From: Paracoccaceae bacterium
GTDB lineage: Bacteria > Pseudomonadota > Alphaproteobacteria > Rhodobacterales > Rhodobacteraceae
NCBI GenBank assembly: GCA_021647745.1
Contig: JAKIUB010000003.1
Coordinates: 71,560-135,559 of the forward strand
Length of the DNA: 64,000 nucleotides
Direction: 5' to 3'
Made by a program: the position numbers and the translations under genes. Each line of letters opens with the position of its first letter. The first letter of the stretch is position 1. The notes beneath the pieces are model-generated. The model saw nothing but the letters and a program-made list of their open reading frames with translations. It made no database searches and had not been told where the DNA came from. This document shows positions 7,807 through 17,014 of this stretch, piece by piece.

Positions 7807-8268
7807 CTATTCCTGCACGATCGCAATAATCTCTGGCTGCACACGAAGCTGCATCGCTTGCATCTGGGGTTGCAACTCGCCCAGAACATGGGCCATAAAT
7901 GGCGTCATTTTTAACAGGATGGAGGCACCGGCTTCTGACGAATAAAAGTCGATCAAGGCCTGCAATTCATCAACCGAAAAAAATTCCGCGCTACCCAAAA
8001 TCATCTGCGTTTCCATGGCAGGGCGAATATCGCTCATGGCTTGTGACATAACCTCACCAATTTGCAGAATTTTCTCATCACTCAGGTTCAAACCAGCAGG
8101 GAAGCTTGCGGCCATTTGATTGCCCATCGAGGTGGGTGAAAACATTTCCGTCATCATATTTTGAACTGCGGGCAACTCCACATATTGTATGGCAAGTTCG
8201 TTTGTATCTTGTGCGAAGGCAGGCACTGTAAAAAGAGCTATTGCAGCGGCAAGAAATTGAGGTTTCAT
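7807..8268 (-). CDS. Exported DUF2059 protein
   Basis: A 153-residue secreted protein. Residues 1-19 form a Sec signal peptide ending ALFTVPAFA-QD. The mature part shows the DUF2059 pattern: an N-terminal Met-rich helix (MMTEMFSPTSMGNQMAA), then the conserved core FFSVDELQALIDFYSSEAGASILLK (residues about 95-119, split here as FFSVDELQALI and DFYSSEAGASI). Function is unknown; homologues are periplasmic. It is transcribed away from groESL, with 87 bases between its start and the groES promoter -35 box. Confidence 0.8.
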   Translation of the reverse strand: MKPQFLAAAIALFTVPAFAQDTNELAIQYVELPAVQNMMTEMFSPTSMGNQMAASFPAGLNLSDEKILQIGEVMSQAMSDIRPAMETQMILGSAEFFSVDELQALIDFYSSEAGASILLKMTPFMAHVLGELQPQMQAMQLRVQPEIIAIVQE

Positions 8269-8354
8269 ATATTAAGCTCCTGATTGACTGCTACCTTCAT
8301 AGCAGCGGCAAACGCACTTTTCAATTTTGTTTTTGTTACTTTTAACAGCTTGCC

Positions 8355-8383
8355 TTGACTCGCCCAGCCCCTCTGCCTAAATA
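8355..8383 (+). promoter_or_regulatory. Sigma-70 type promoter of groESL
   Basis: TTGACT at 8355-8360 and TAAATA at 8378-8383 are separated by 17 bases, a near-consensus vegetative promoter. Transcription would start at about 8390, so the HrcA operator that follows covers the initial transcribed region. Confidence 0.7.
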
Positions 8384-8390
8384 CCTTCCG

Positions 8391-8417
8391 TTAGCACTCA
8401 AAGGTGGTGAGTGCTAT
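8391..8417 (+). promoter_or_regulatory. CIRCE operator (HrcA binding site)
   Basis: TTAGCACTC, nine bases, GAGTGCTAT: the CIRCE inverted repeat with only the last base off consensus. It lies directly downstream of the -10 box and 148 bases before the groES start. HrcA bound here represses groESL, and titration of HrcA by unfolded proteins would relieve that repression on heat shock. Confidence 0.93.
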
Positions 8418-8564
8418 TTAGGCTATTCGGGTTTAACCTGAAACATGGATTATCGGAATGCGCGCTCAAACGTCAGCGAGAGGCAGCGTTTTTCGATCCT
8501 GTTTAACCCGAATGGCTATTACTCAAAAATCCACCGTTTGGACAAACCAAGAGGAGCATCCAAA

Positions 8565-8852
8565 ATGTCATTTACCCCATTGCAAGACCGCGTTGTGGTT
8601 CGCCGCATCGAAGGCGACGAAAAAACCGCTGGCGGGCTTATTATCCCTGACGCCGCAAAAGAAAAGCCTTCCGAAGGCGAGATTATTTCTGTTGGCACCG
8701 GCGCGCGCGACGAAGCGGGCAACCGCATCGCCATGGACGTGAAAGCAGGCGACAAAGTGTTGTTTGGCAAATGGTCCGGCACCGAGATCAAGCTGGATGG
8801 CGAAGATCTGCTGATCATGAAAGAATCCGACATTATGGGCATTATTGCCTAA
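8565..8852 (+). CDS. groES: Co-chaperonin GroES
   Basis: A 95-residue heptameric lid of the GroEL folding chamber. Visible: PLQDRVVVRRIEGDEKTAGG at the N-terminus, the mobile-loop region with GGLIIPDAAKEKP, and the C-terminal GEDLLIMKESDIMGI. The ATG at 8565 follows AGAGGAGC and begins where GroES homology begins; an in-frame extension to 8445 has no ribosome site and is rejected. groEL starts 24 bases downstream. Confidence 0.97.
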   Translation: MSFTPLQDRVVVRRIEGDEKTAGGLIIPDAAKEKPSEGEIISVGTGARDEAGNRIAMDVKAGDKVLFGKWSGTEIKLDGEDLLIMKESDIMGIIA

Positions 8853-8876
8853 TTCAATTTCGAAGGAGCTGATAAA

Positions 8877-10526
8877 ATGGCTGCAAAAGACGTAAAATTC
8901 GACACCGAAGCCCGCAACCTGATCCTGAGCGGCGTGGACATCCTTGCCAACGCAGTAAAGGTGACCTTGGGGCCAAAAGGCCGCAACGTAGTGCTTGATA
9001 AATCCTTCGGCGCGCCGCGCATCACCAAAGACGGTGTGACGGTTGCCAAAGAGATCGAGCTGGAAAACAAGTTCGAAAACATGGGCGCACAAATGGTGAA
9101 AGAGGTTGCCTCGCGCACCAATGACACCGCTGGTGACGGCACAACCACTGCCACCGTTCTGGCCCAGGCGCTGGTGCGCGAAGGCATGAAGCGCGTAGCA
9201 GCGGGCATGAACCCGATGGACCTGAAGCGCGGCATTGACCTTGCGGTTACCAACGTGGTCGAGAGCATCAAAGCCATGGCCCGTGAAGTAAAAGACAGTG
9301 ACGAAGTGGCGCAAGTGGGCACTATTTCGGCCAACGGCGAAGCCGCGATTGGCAACCAGATTGCCGACGCCATGCAGCGTGTTGGCAATGAAGGTGTGAT
9401 CACCGTTGAGGAAAACAAAGGCCTTGAGACCGAGACCGAAGTGGTTGAAGGCATGCAGTTTGACCGTGGTTACCTCAGCCCTTATTTTGTGACTAACCCT
9501 GACAAAATGATCGCTGACATGGAAGACTGCCTTGTGCTGCTGCACGAGAAAAAGCTCTCCTCGCTTCAGCCCATGGTGCCGCTCTTGGAAACCGTTATCC
9601 AGTCTGGCAAGCCTTTGCTTATCATCTCGGAAGATGTAGACGGCGAAGCGCTGGCGACCCTTGTGGTTAACAAACTGCGCGGTGGTCTGAAGATCGCGGC
9701 TGTTAAGGCTCCCGGTTTTGGTGATCGTCGTAAAGCCATGTTGCAAGACATCGCTGTGCTGACCGGTGGTCAGGTGATCTCGGAAGATCTGGGCATGAAG
9801 CTTGAAAATGTCGGCATCGAAATGCTCGGCACCGCCAAGAAAATCACCATCACCAAAGATGAGACAACGATCATCGACGGCAATGGCGAGAAGGCCGAGA
9901 TCGAAGCGCGTGTTTCGCAGATCAAGCAACAGATCGAAGAAACCGACTCCGATTACGACCGTGAAAAACTGCAAGAGCGTCTGGCCAAACTGGCTGGCGG
10001 TGTGGCGGTAATTCGGGTTGGTGGTTCCACCGAGATCGAAGTGAAAGAGCGCAAAGACCGTGTCGATGACGCGCTGAACGCAACCCGCGCCGCTGTGCAA
10101 GAAGGTGTGGTTGTTGGTGGCGGTGTATCGCTGATGCAGGCTGGCAAAGCTCTGGATAACCTGAAAGGCGAAAATTCCGACCAAGATGCGGGCATCGCCA
10201 TTGTGCGCCGCGCGCTCGAAGCGCCACTCCGCCAGATCGCCGATAATGCCGGTGTTGACGGTGCGGTTGTGGCTGGCAAGGTTCGCGAAAGCAACGATGC
10301 CAACTTTGGCTTCAACGCCCAGACCGAAGAATATGGCAACATGTTTGACTTCGGCGTAATTGACCCGGCCAAAGTAGTGCGCACCGCATTGCAAGACGCT
10401 GGCTCGATCGCAGGCCTGCTGATCACCACAGAAGCCATGGTTGCCGACAAGCCCGAGAAGGCTGGCGCGGCCGGCGGCGGCATGCCCGATATGGGCGGCA
10501 TGGGCGGCATGGGCGGCATGATGTAA
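8877..10526 (+). CDS. groEL: Chaperonin GroEL
   Basis: A 549-residue 60 kDa chaperonin subunit, full length. ATP-binding motifs VTLGPKGRNVVLDKSFG and GDGTTTATVLAQ are intact. The apical-domain stretch and the C-terminal Gly-Gly-Met tail (GGMGGMGGMM) are present. AAGGAG lies eight bases before ATG 8877. Co-transcribed with groES under CIRCE control. A minus-strand open frame of nearly 800 codons opposite it is an artefact of codon bias. Confidence 0.98.
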   Translation: MAAKDVKFDTEARNLILSGVDILANAVKVTLGPKGRNVVLDKSFGAPRITKDGVTVAKEIELENKFENMGAQMVKEVASRTNDTAGDGTTTATVLAQALVREGMKRVAAGMNPMDLKRGIDLAVTNVVESIKAMAREVKDSDEVAQVGTISANGEAAIGNQIADAMQRVGNEGVITVEENKGLETETEVVEGMQFDRGYLSPYFVTNPDKMIADMEDCLVLLHEKKLSSLQPMVPLLETVIQSGKPLLIISEDVDGEALATLVVNKLRGGLKIAAVKAPGFGDRRKAMLQDIAVLTGGQVISEDLGMKLENVGIEMLGTAKKITITKDETTIIDGNGEKAEIEARVSQIKQQIEETDSDYDREKLQERLAKLAGGVAVIRVGGSTEIEVKERKDRVDDALNATRAAVQEGVVVGGGVSLMQAGKALDNLKGENSDQDAGIAIVRRALEAPLRQIADNAGVDGAVVAGKVRESNDANFGFNAQTEEYGNMFDFGVIDPAKVVRTALQDAGSIAGLLITTEAMVADKPEKAGAAGGGMPDMGGMGGMGGMM

Positions 10527-10553
10527 GCTTTGCCGCTTAGCTAAAATAAATGG

Positions 10554-10583
10554 AACGGGGGGCTTTGGCCTCCCGTTTTTTTG
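10554..10583 (+). terminator. Rho-independent terminator of groESL
   Basis: A nine-pair stem (ACGGGGGGC with GCCTCCCGT, one G-T pair, loop TTTG) is followed directly by a run of eight T. It lies 30 bases after the groEL stop. This is a textbook intrinsic terminator on the plus strand. Confidence 0.88.
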
Positions 10584-10594
10584 TATCAAAACCG

Positions 10595-11230
10595 CTAGCC
10601 GGCACCCAACCCGAGCACGATCAACCCTTGAGCCAAAATATAGCTGACCCACACAGCTTTGCTCAAAAAAACTCTCATGGCAGGGTTTCTCACCACAAAC
10701 ATCTCCAGCGCCAGCAAGCTGTCGGACAGGGCAAAAAACAGCACCCCCGTCAGCACCATTCCGTAGCCCGCAGGTAGCCAGAAAGCCGCGCCAACCATCA
10801 GGGTGATGACAAGAATATAAGCCAGCACCGGCCCCCTGAAATCCCCCGCTCGCGGCCACAGATACAGGCCAAACACCACGGCATAAACCACCATCACGCC
10901 CTGCCCCCAGCCGAGCGGCCCCTGCGCGCCCATTTGCCAAAATATCCAGATATACGCAAGATGCGCGATCAAAAAAGCCACCAACCCCAAGGTGAACCGG
11001 CGCTCACTGCGCGACAAAAAGAAATCACCCATCGCGCTGAGAGATAGCGCCAGAACCAACAGCAGAGGCGCACCGGCAAGCGCGACAAACCCCGCCATAG
11101 CCGCCACCGGCAAGGTTTTCCAAAAACTGCGCCATGCGCCGACCTCCCCGTTCAAAAACCCGAAGCCATAAATAGCGGCGCTTGTAAAAACCAGCAGAGC
11201 CGCAGCAGGAAATAAAAGGGTGTCGCTCAT
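10595..11230 (-). CDS. YhhN-family membrane protein (lysoplasmalogenase-like)
   Basis: A 211-residue protein with about eight hydrophobic segments and the YhhN/TMEM86 pattern: LSAMGDFFLSR with an Asp in a membrane helix, then AHLAYIWIF, and LFFALSDSLLALEMF. Family members such as TMEM86B hydrolyse the vinyl-ether bond of lysoplasmalogens. The bacterial substrate is not proven. It sits alone, convergent with groEL. Confidence 0.8.
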   Translation of the reverse strand: MSDTLLFPAAALLVFTSAAIYGFGFLNGEVGAWRSFWKTLPVAAMAGFVALAGAPLLLVLALSLSAMGDFFLSRSERRFTLGLVAFLIAHLAYIWIFWQMGAQGPLGWGQGVMVVYAVVFGLYLWPRAGDFRGPVLAYILVITLMVGAAFWLPAGYGMVLTGVLFFALSDSLLALEMFVVRNPAMRVFLSKAVWVSYILAQGLIVLGLGAG

Positions 11231-11334
11231 GGGGTCTCCTTTTTGCCAGCCTAGATGCCCTGCGCGGATTTGGCCAGCGCCTGCGCTTGCCCTCTGGCCA
11301 TCACTTGCGTATTGAGAAGCAAAAGGAGGTGCGT

Positions 11335-12108
11335 ATGATTACCGTTATTTCGCCAGCCAAAAAGCTGGATTTCGAGGGCACACCGCTAAAAATCGACGCC
11401 ACCGAGCCATTTTTCAAGCCCGAATCCTACACCCTGAGCCAAGTTGCCAAAAGGCTGAGCGTAGCAGAATTACGGCAATTGATGAAAATCAGCGAGCCGC
11501 TTGCCAAGCTTAACCAAGCCCGCTTCCAGGCCTTCGCGCAAAACCCGACACCCGAACAAACCAAACCCGCCGCGCTGGCCTTTAACGGCGACACCTATAC
11601 CGGCCTGCAAGCCGACACCCTTACCGCCAGCGATCTGGCTTTTGCACAAGACCACCTGCGTATTCTTTCCGGCCTCTACGGCCTGCTGCGCCCGATGGAT
11701 AATATCCAGCCCTACCGTCTGGAAATGGGCAGCAAACTGGCCACACGGGGGGCCACAAATCTCTACGGGTTCTGGGGCAGCCGCCTCTCGGAAGCCCTGA
11801 ATGAAACCGGCGAAAAATGGCTGCTCAATTGCGCCTCGAACGAGTATTTCTCCGCTATTCAACAAGAGAGCCTCACCCCGCAAATCCTTACACCGGTATT
11901 TCTGGAAGAGCGCGACGGCACGGCAAAAGTCGTCAGCTTCTATGCCAAAAAAGCCCGCGGGATGATGGCGCGCTTCGCTATTCAAAACCGGATAGATACC
12001 CCCGAAGCCATCAAGGGGTTTGACCTTGCCGGATACGGGTTTCGCGCCGATCTTTCCGATGAACGCCGGTATGTTTTTATCCGCTCCTACCCGGATACGG
12101 CCATTTGA
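11335..12108 (+). CDS. yaaA: Peroxide stress protein YaaA (DUF328/UPF0246)
   Basis: A 257-residue cytoplasmic protein. Signatures are ISPAKKLDF at residues 4-12, FNGDTYTGL, LRILSGLYGLLRPMD and NCASNEYF. In E. coli YaaA limits intracellular iron and DNA damage during H2O2 stress and binds DNA through a helix-hairpin-helix-like fold. The ATG at 11335 has AAAAGGAGG just upstream; an earlier GTG-type extension is rejected. The gene runs towards the RNase P RNA gene, only 12 bases away. Confidence 0.93.
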   Translation: MITVISPAKKLDFEGTPLKIDATEPFFKPESYTLSQVAKRLSVAELRQLMKISEPLAKLNQARFQAFAQNPTPEQTKPAALAFNGDTYTGLQADTLTASDLAFAQDHLRILSGLYGLLRPMDNIQPYRLEMGSKLATRGATNLYGFWGSRLSEALNETGEKWLLNCASNEYFSAIQQESLTPQILTPVFLEERDGTAKVVSFYAKKARGMMARFAIQNRIDTPEAIKGFDLAGYGFRADLSDERRYVFIRSYPDTAI

Positions 12109-12120
12109 CAAAGAGAAATT

Positions 12121-12481
12121 TGCGGATGGCCTGTAAGCCGGATTTTGTTCGGGGCGTTGCCGCCCTTTGATGACCATTCATCTGGGCGTATTGTTACCAA
12201 CACGCTCTAGCAGCCAACCCGGGTCTCTGGGTGGTAGTGCCCGGGCAATGCCCGCGAGACCCCTATTTGGCTTTGCTCCTGGCGGGGCTTGCCGTGCCTT
12301 TGAGGTTGCCCCCAAAGCGGTGGGCTCTTACCCCACCGTTTCACCCTTACCCCACATACGCAGGGCGGTTTGTTTTCTGTGGCGCTTTCCCTCGGGTTAC
12401 CCCGGCCGGCCGTTAACCGGCGCCATGCCTTCCTGGAGTCCGGACTTTCCTCGCTTTCGCGCAGCCATCCAGCCATCCGCA
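12121..12481 (-). ncRNA. rnpB: RNase P RNA, bacterial type A
   Basis: Read on the minus strand, the 5' end UGCGGAUGGC pairs perfectly with the 3' end GCCAUCCGCA (helix P1). Conserved core blocks follow in order: GAGGAAAGUCCGGACUCC near the 5' end, AGGGUGAAACGGUGGGGUAAGAG in the middle (seen as AAGGGTGAAACGG and GTAAGAGCCCACCG), and ACAAAAUCCGGCUUACAGGCC at the 3' end (AATCCGGCTTACAGG). This is the catalytic RNA that matures tRNA 5' ends. The ends are set by P1 and could extend a few bases. Confidence 0.95.
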
Positions 12482-12517
12482 TACCTAACATAAGCCCGCC
12501 GCACCAAATCACAACCA

Positions 12518-15076
12518 TTATCCCGGTTCTGGTTGTAATTTTTCAGCGGTCAGGGGCTTGGCAATGCAAATAAGCTGCGGCGGCGGCGCTGCGCTATATT
12601 TGTGACGCACCGGCATATGCCCCGACATCAGCACAATACGGGTATCCGGCCTGTCTTTCAGGCATTTATCGACAATATCCCACCCCGCATGTCCATCATC
12701 TAGATGCAAGTCCGTCACCAGCATATCTAGCGTTTTCATCTCCTCCAGCGCCGCCATCCCTTCGTCAAAGCCTCCGGCGCGCCGCACCCGATACCCGATT
12801 TCTTCAAGCTGCGCCGCGACCGAAATCATCGCTTCGGGGTCATCCTCGACCAGCAGGGCTTGACTGTTCAGCGGCAAGCCTCTTGCGTTTTCATAGCGGC
12901 TCAGGGGCAAGGTGAGCTGCACAACCGTGCCAATAGAAGGCTGGCTGGATATCTGGATATCGCCCCCGGTCTGTTTGATAAAACCGTAGACCATCGACAG
13001 ACCAAGCCCGGTGCCGCTCCCGTCCTCTCGCGCGCTGAAAAACGGCTCCAGAGCGTGGGCAAGCACGCTCTTGTTCATGCCGCTACCATTATCGGACACG
13101 GTAATCCGCACCCTCTCCCGCCCCGTTTTTTCAACCAGTAGCCGGATCAGCCCGCGCTCGTGCATCGCCTGAGCGCTGTTGAGACAAAGATTGAGGATGG
13201 CGCTTTCCAGCTGACCGGGGTCCACCTTGACAAAAAGCGAAGTATCCGCCGGCACGACCTCCAGCTCCACCCCGTCTTTCAAGCCAATACTGATCAGCTC
13301 GGCCATCCCCTCGATCAACTCGTTAATTTCCACCACCTCGGGCACCAGCGCCTGCTTGCGCGCAAAGGCCAGCAAGCGCTGAGTGAGCGATATTCCGATA
13401 TCGACCGCGTTGGATATTCGCTGAAGCAACACTTCACGGCTCACGCTCTCGCTGCCGGTTTCCAGCAAATATACATTGGCATTTACAGTTGAAAGCACAT
13501 TGCCAAAATCATGCGCCACCTCGCCCGTCACTTGGCCAAGGCTTTCGATATGCTCGATATGCTGCAAACGACTCTCCATTTTTCGCCGCTCGGTAACATC
13601 GGAAAACAACCATATCCCGCCCCCATCCGGCAAGCGCGTGCAGCGTACTTCCAGTATCAGGTCATCCGTGCTGGCTATCTCCACTGTGCCTTGGAACCCC
13701 GCCTTCAACCCCGCTTCACGGGATGGCTCGGCAAACGGGGTCTGCGCCAAAAACGCCTCGATCTTCAAGGTGCCTTCCGGCTGCTCCTCTGGCTGCAGCA
13801 CCTCTGGCCGCAGCACCTCTGGCCGCAGCACCTTGTTAAACATCGGGTTGGTTGCGGTCAGATTTCCTGATTTATCGGTAATGGCGATCCCGCTGGAAAT
13901 ATTCGCAAACACCTCTTCAAACAGCGCCATCTGCTGGCGCAGCTGTTGGTGGCTATCGTCCAGCCGCAAGGCATTTTCTCGAAAGACCGAAAAGGCATGG
14001 TGCAATTTGCCAATTTCATCATCGCCGTGCATTTTTTTCTCCAGCTGCGAGCTACGGTCCCCCAGAGCCAGACGTTGCATCGCTTCCGAAATTGCGCGAA
14101 TATTACCGGTAACGTAGCCCGACACAAAAAGCGCCGCCACCAGCGCAATCAGGATAGCGGCCACCATAAATACCAGTATCAATACCTTGGCAAAGCTGAT
14201 CGAGGTTGCGGTCTCACTGCGGGATTGAGACAGAAACGCCTCCGCATTCGAGGCAAACCGCGCCACCAGATCGTTAATTTTCGAGGCGTTATAGCTGGTG
14301 CGAAACAGCGCATTCTGACTTTCCAACTGCCGCGAAAGCTCCCGCCGGCGCACCTCGAACATACCTTCAGTGCCACTCGCCAAAGCATCCAGACGCCCCG
14401 CCCACATCTTGTGCTCCAAAGACCTATACCATATGCCGGCATACTGTTGCATCTGCAAATAGCGTCGCTGCCTTTCGCCAACACCGAGCAGGTTTTCGGC
14501 ATGCCCCGCACCCGCCAGCTCGTCTGTCAGGGTTTGCAGGGCCAGCCAAAGCCTCTGCTCTTTTTCCTCGCCCCCCTCTGCCAGTTGCTGAAAAAACAGC
14601 GCCTCCATCATAGTTAGTTCGAGCTGCATGGCGCTGGTTTTATCGCGCTCAAGCCCCAGCCTTTCAGCCGCCACCATCAGGTCTGAAATCGCCCGTTCCA
14701 TTTCGCGCACCGCATCGGATATTTCCGCATCAAAAGTATAAACACTGCCCTCGGCCTCGCTTTGGCCGCCGGGCCATTCATTCAATATCGGCTCAAGCGC
14801 CTCAAGCAGTCTCTGACCTTCTTTTTTGATCAGATAGGAAGACTTTAGATTGAGCAGATAGGGCGCCGAGGTCGCGAGATCGGATGATTGCCTTGACAGA
14901 CGAAGCGAGCGCGTCACCTCTGAAAGAGTACTCGAACTCAGCTCCCGCAGTCTAAAATTGGCCCGGTCCAGCGTATACCAGCCGACCCCGCCCACAAAAA
15001 GTGTAGAAAATGACAGCAGCGCCAAGGCAAACCAGAGCCGCGCTCGAATACCGGGCCTATATTTCTGCCAGATCAC
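12518..15076 (-). CDS. Hybrid sensor histidine kinase (TorS-like layout)
   Basis: An 852-residue inner-membrane kinase. Order: TM helix (about 13-33), a long helical periplasmic domain, second TM (about 300-325), HAMP, PAS (about 385-500, ending FSDVTERRKMESR), HisKA with GEVAHDFGNVLS (phospho-His 522), HATPase with NLCLNSAQAM, DNGSGM and GTGLGLSM, and a C-terminal receiver with phospho-Asp 789 (VTDLHLDDG). A 15-base unit is repeated three times in the PAS (VLRPE repeats). The start overlaps the response-regulator stop by four bases. The adjacent solute-binding protein is a possible input partner (inference). Confidence 0.9.
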   Translation of the reverse strand: MIWQKYRPGIRARLWFALALLSFSTLFVGGVGWYTLDRANFRLRELSSSTLSEVTRSLRLSRQSSDLATSAPYLLNLKSSYLIKKEGQRLLEALEPILNEWPGGQSEAEGSVYTFDAEISDAVREMERAISDLMVAAERLGLERDKTSAMQLELTMMEALFFQQLAEGGEEKEQRLWLALQTLTDELAGAGHAENLLGVGERQRRYLQMQQYAGIWYRSLEHKMWAGRLDALASGTEGMFEVRRRELSRQLESQNALFRTSYNASKINDLVARFASNAEAFLSQSRSETATSISFAKVLILVFMVAAILIALVAALFVSGYVTGNIRAISEAMQRLALGDRSSQLEKKMHGDDEIGKLHHAFSVFRENALRLDDSHQQLRQQMALFEEVFANISSGIAITDKSGNLTATNPMFNKVLRPEVLRPEVLQPEEQPEGTLKIEAFLAQTPFAEPSREAGLKAGFQGTVEIASTDDLILEVRCTRLPDGGGIWLFSDVTERRKMESRLQHIEHIESLGQVTGEVAHDFGNVLSTVNANVYLLETGSESVSREVLLQRISNAVDIGISLTQRLLAFARKQALVPEVVEINELIEGMAELISIGLKDGVELEVVPADTSLFVKVDPGQLESAILNLCLNSAQAMHERGLIRLLVEKTGRERVRITVSDNGSGMNKSVLAHALEPFFSAREDGSGTGLGLSMVYGFIKQTGGDIQISSQPSIGTVVQLTLPLSRYENARGLPLNSQALLVEDDPEAMISVAAQLEEIGYRVRRAGGFDEGMAALEEMKTLDMLVTDLHLDDGHAGWDIVDKCLKDRPDTRIVLMSGHMPVRHKYSAAPPPQLICIAKPLTAEKLQPEPG

Positions 15077-15840
15077 GGCGCATCGCGGGCATTACCCCTG
15101 ACAAAAATATAGCCCTGCCCGCGACGGGTCTGCAAATGCACCGGCTTGGAGGGCACCTTCTCGATTTTGCGCCGCAACCGCAGGATCAACACATCAATCG
15201 TGCGGTCCACATTTTGAGACAGCTCGGAACCCAGCTCGGCCAGCAATCTCGGTCGTGGAATAATAGTCTCGGGGTAGCGCAAAAAATAATCCAGCAAGCG
15301 ATATTCTGCATTGGTCAGGGAGATTTCATCTCCACCTTCCCGCTCCAGCTGCCGCGCCTCGCGGTTGAGCCTCATATCGCCAAAACGGATAGGCTCTTGC
15401 TGCCCTTCCTTGCGGCCTTGCTCCGGCAAGGCCGCAGCACTCCCGTAGCGGCGCAGCACCGCTCGCAGCCGGGCCACAAGCTCGCGCGGATTAAACGGCT
15501 TCATCAAATAGTCGTCAGCCCCGATTTCCAACCCGACAATCTTGTCAATCTCGTCTCCGACCCCGGTCAGCATGACAATCGGCAGATCAAAGCGCGTGCG
15601 GATTTCAACCGCCAGCACTAACCCGGATTCACCGTCAAGCTTGAGGTCTATCAGCACCAGATCAACACCGGGGCTGCTGCCAAGCGCCCGAAAGTCATCC
15701 CCCCCTCGCAGCAACACCGCTTCAAAGCCGTTTTCAAACAACAACGCCTCCAGCGCCAGGCGCATATCCGGATCATCATCTATCACCGCGACCTTGGGGC
15801 GCCCCTTGCCCGCAGAGTACTGTGCATCGCTCTGGCCCAA
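15073..15840 (-). CDS. OmpR-family response regulator
   Basis: 255 residues: receiver (VAVIDDDPDMR, phospho-Asp 65 in LVLIDLKLDG, conserved Lys in DDYLMKPFNPREL) and a winged-helix output domain ending RRGQGYIFV. The start is TTG 15840 with GGGGAGA seven bases upstream; no ATG lies nearby. It is cotranscribed with the hybrid kinase and is presumably phosphorylated by it. It likely binds the 130-base region shared with the divergent solute-binding-protein gene. Confidence 0.92.
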   Translation of the reverse strand: MGQSDAQYSAGKGRPKVAVIDDDPDMRLALEALLFENGFEAVLLRGGDDFRALGSSPGVDLVLIDLKLDGESGLVLAVEIRTRFDLPIVMLTGVGDEIDKIVGLEIGADDYLMKPFNPRELVARLRAVLRRYGSAAALPEQGRKEGQQEPIRFGDMRLNREARQLEREGGDEISLTNAEYRLLDYFLRYPETIIPRPRLLAELGSELSQNVDRTIDVLILRLRRKIEKVPSKPVHLQTRRGQGYIFVRGNARDAP

Positions 15841-15970
15841 TTTACATCTCCCCTTGTATTTTTTTTCATATATGGCATAATTTTATCATAAAAACCTAGC
15901 GCTATTTTACTTTACGCCAGAATTATAAACTATATTAGCCCCCCAATACCAAAGCCAGACGGAACCCTGC

Positions 15971-16999
15971 ATGAATAATCCCCATCTTGCCCTGCTGGCA
16001 GCCCTGCTTTTTTGGCTTATTTCCCCCCCTGTCTTGGCCAACCAGCTGAATATTATCTGCTCCAATGACCCCGAATGGTGCAAGCTGATGGCACAAAGCT
16101 TCGAGAAAGATACCGGCATTGCCGTCGAGATGCACCAGAGGTCGAGCGGCGAAGCCCTCGCACAGGTGCGCTCCGAATCCGGTAACCCGAGCATGGATGT
16201 CTGGTGGGGGGGCACCAGTGATCCACACCTGATCGCAGCGGCCGAAGGCCTGACTCAACCCTCGGGCGCTGATACCTCGGCGCTTCTCGGCTGGGCAATA
16301 AATATGGTGGAGATGTCAGGCGGGAGCGCCATTGGCATCCATGCCGGCGCACTTGGTATTGCCTATAATACAGACGTGCTAGCCAAAAACAAACTCCCGG
16401 CCCCTGCCTGCTGGCGGGATCTCGTCAACCCTGTCTATAGCGGCCTTATCCAGCTGGCAAACCCGAATTCCTCCGGCACAGCCTATACCCAACTGGCAAC
16501 TCTGGTGCAGATTTTCGGCGAAAACGACGCCTTTTACCTGCTGGCCGAAATTGGCTGGAATGTCAGCTTCTACACCAGCTCCGGCTCGGCACCCTCCAAG
16601 GCCGCCGCACGTGGCGATACCGCTATTTCGGTTGGCTTCATGCATGATATGGCCAAATTGATCAAAGCCGGATACCCCCTTGAAATCGTCTCGCCCTGCG
16701 AGGGCACAGGCTACGAGATTGGCGGAGTCAGCATCATCGATGGCACCCATAATTTTGAGGCCTCCCGCCGCTGGGTTGATTATGTGCTTAGCAAAGAGGC
16801 ACAAGCGCTTGCGCCGCAAGTGGACATGTTCAACGTCCCGTCAAACGCCAACGTGCCTCTGCCCCCGGAAAGCCCGGCGCTGGAAAGCATCAAACTGATC
16901 GACTATGATTTTTTCACCTATGGCGCCTCCGAGACCCGCGCCCGCCTGCTCACCCGCTGGGACACCGAAGTAGACCCTTTCAACCGCACGGAGCGTTAA
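15971..16999 (+). CDS. Orphan ABC-type solute-binding protein
   Basis: A 342-residue periplasmic protein. The Sec signal peptide ends at about residue 22 (ISPPVLA-NQ). The mature chain fits the AfuA/FutA-PgtC class (extracellular solute-binding family 1): LNIICSNDPEWCKLMAQSFEKD at the start (split, LNIICSNDPEW), VWWGGTSDPHLIAA, ANPNSSGTAYTQLA, SGSAPSKAAARGDTAISV. Typical ligands are ferric iron, phosphoglycerate or organophosphates. No permease or ATPase gene adjoins it, while a two-component system diverges from it, so a role as a sensor co-receptor is plausible but unproven. Confidence 0.82.
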   Translation: MNNPHLALLAALLFWLISPPVLANQLNIICSNDPEWCKLMAQSFEKDTGIAVEMHQRSSGEALAQVRSESGNPSMDVWWGGTSDPHLIAAAEGLTQPSGADTSALLGWAINMVEMSGGSAIGIHAGALGIAYNTDVLAKNKLPAPACWRDLVNPVYSGLIQLANPNSSGTAYTQLATLVQIFGENDAFYLLAEIGWNVSFYTSSGSAPSKAAARGDTAISVGFMHDMAKLIKAGYPLEIVSPCEGTGYEIGGVSIIDGTHNFEASRRWVDYVLSKEAQALAPQVDMFNVPSNANVPLPPESPALESIKLIDYDFFTYGASETRARLLTRWDTEVDPFNRTER

Positions 17000-17014
17000 G
17001 CATCCCGCACGCGG

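Noticed and set aside
8568..10940. Minus-strand open frame of 790 codons opposite groEL
   Set aside because: It mirrors groEL and part of the YhhN gene; high GC at third positions and strong codon bias remove stops on the opposite strand. The translation is His-rich with no domain.
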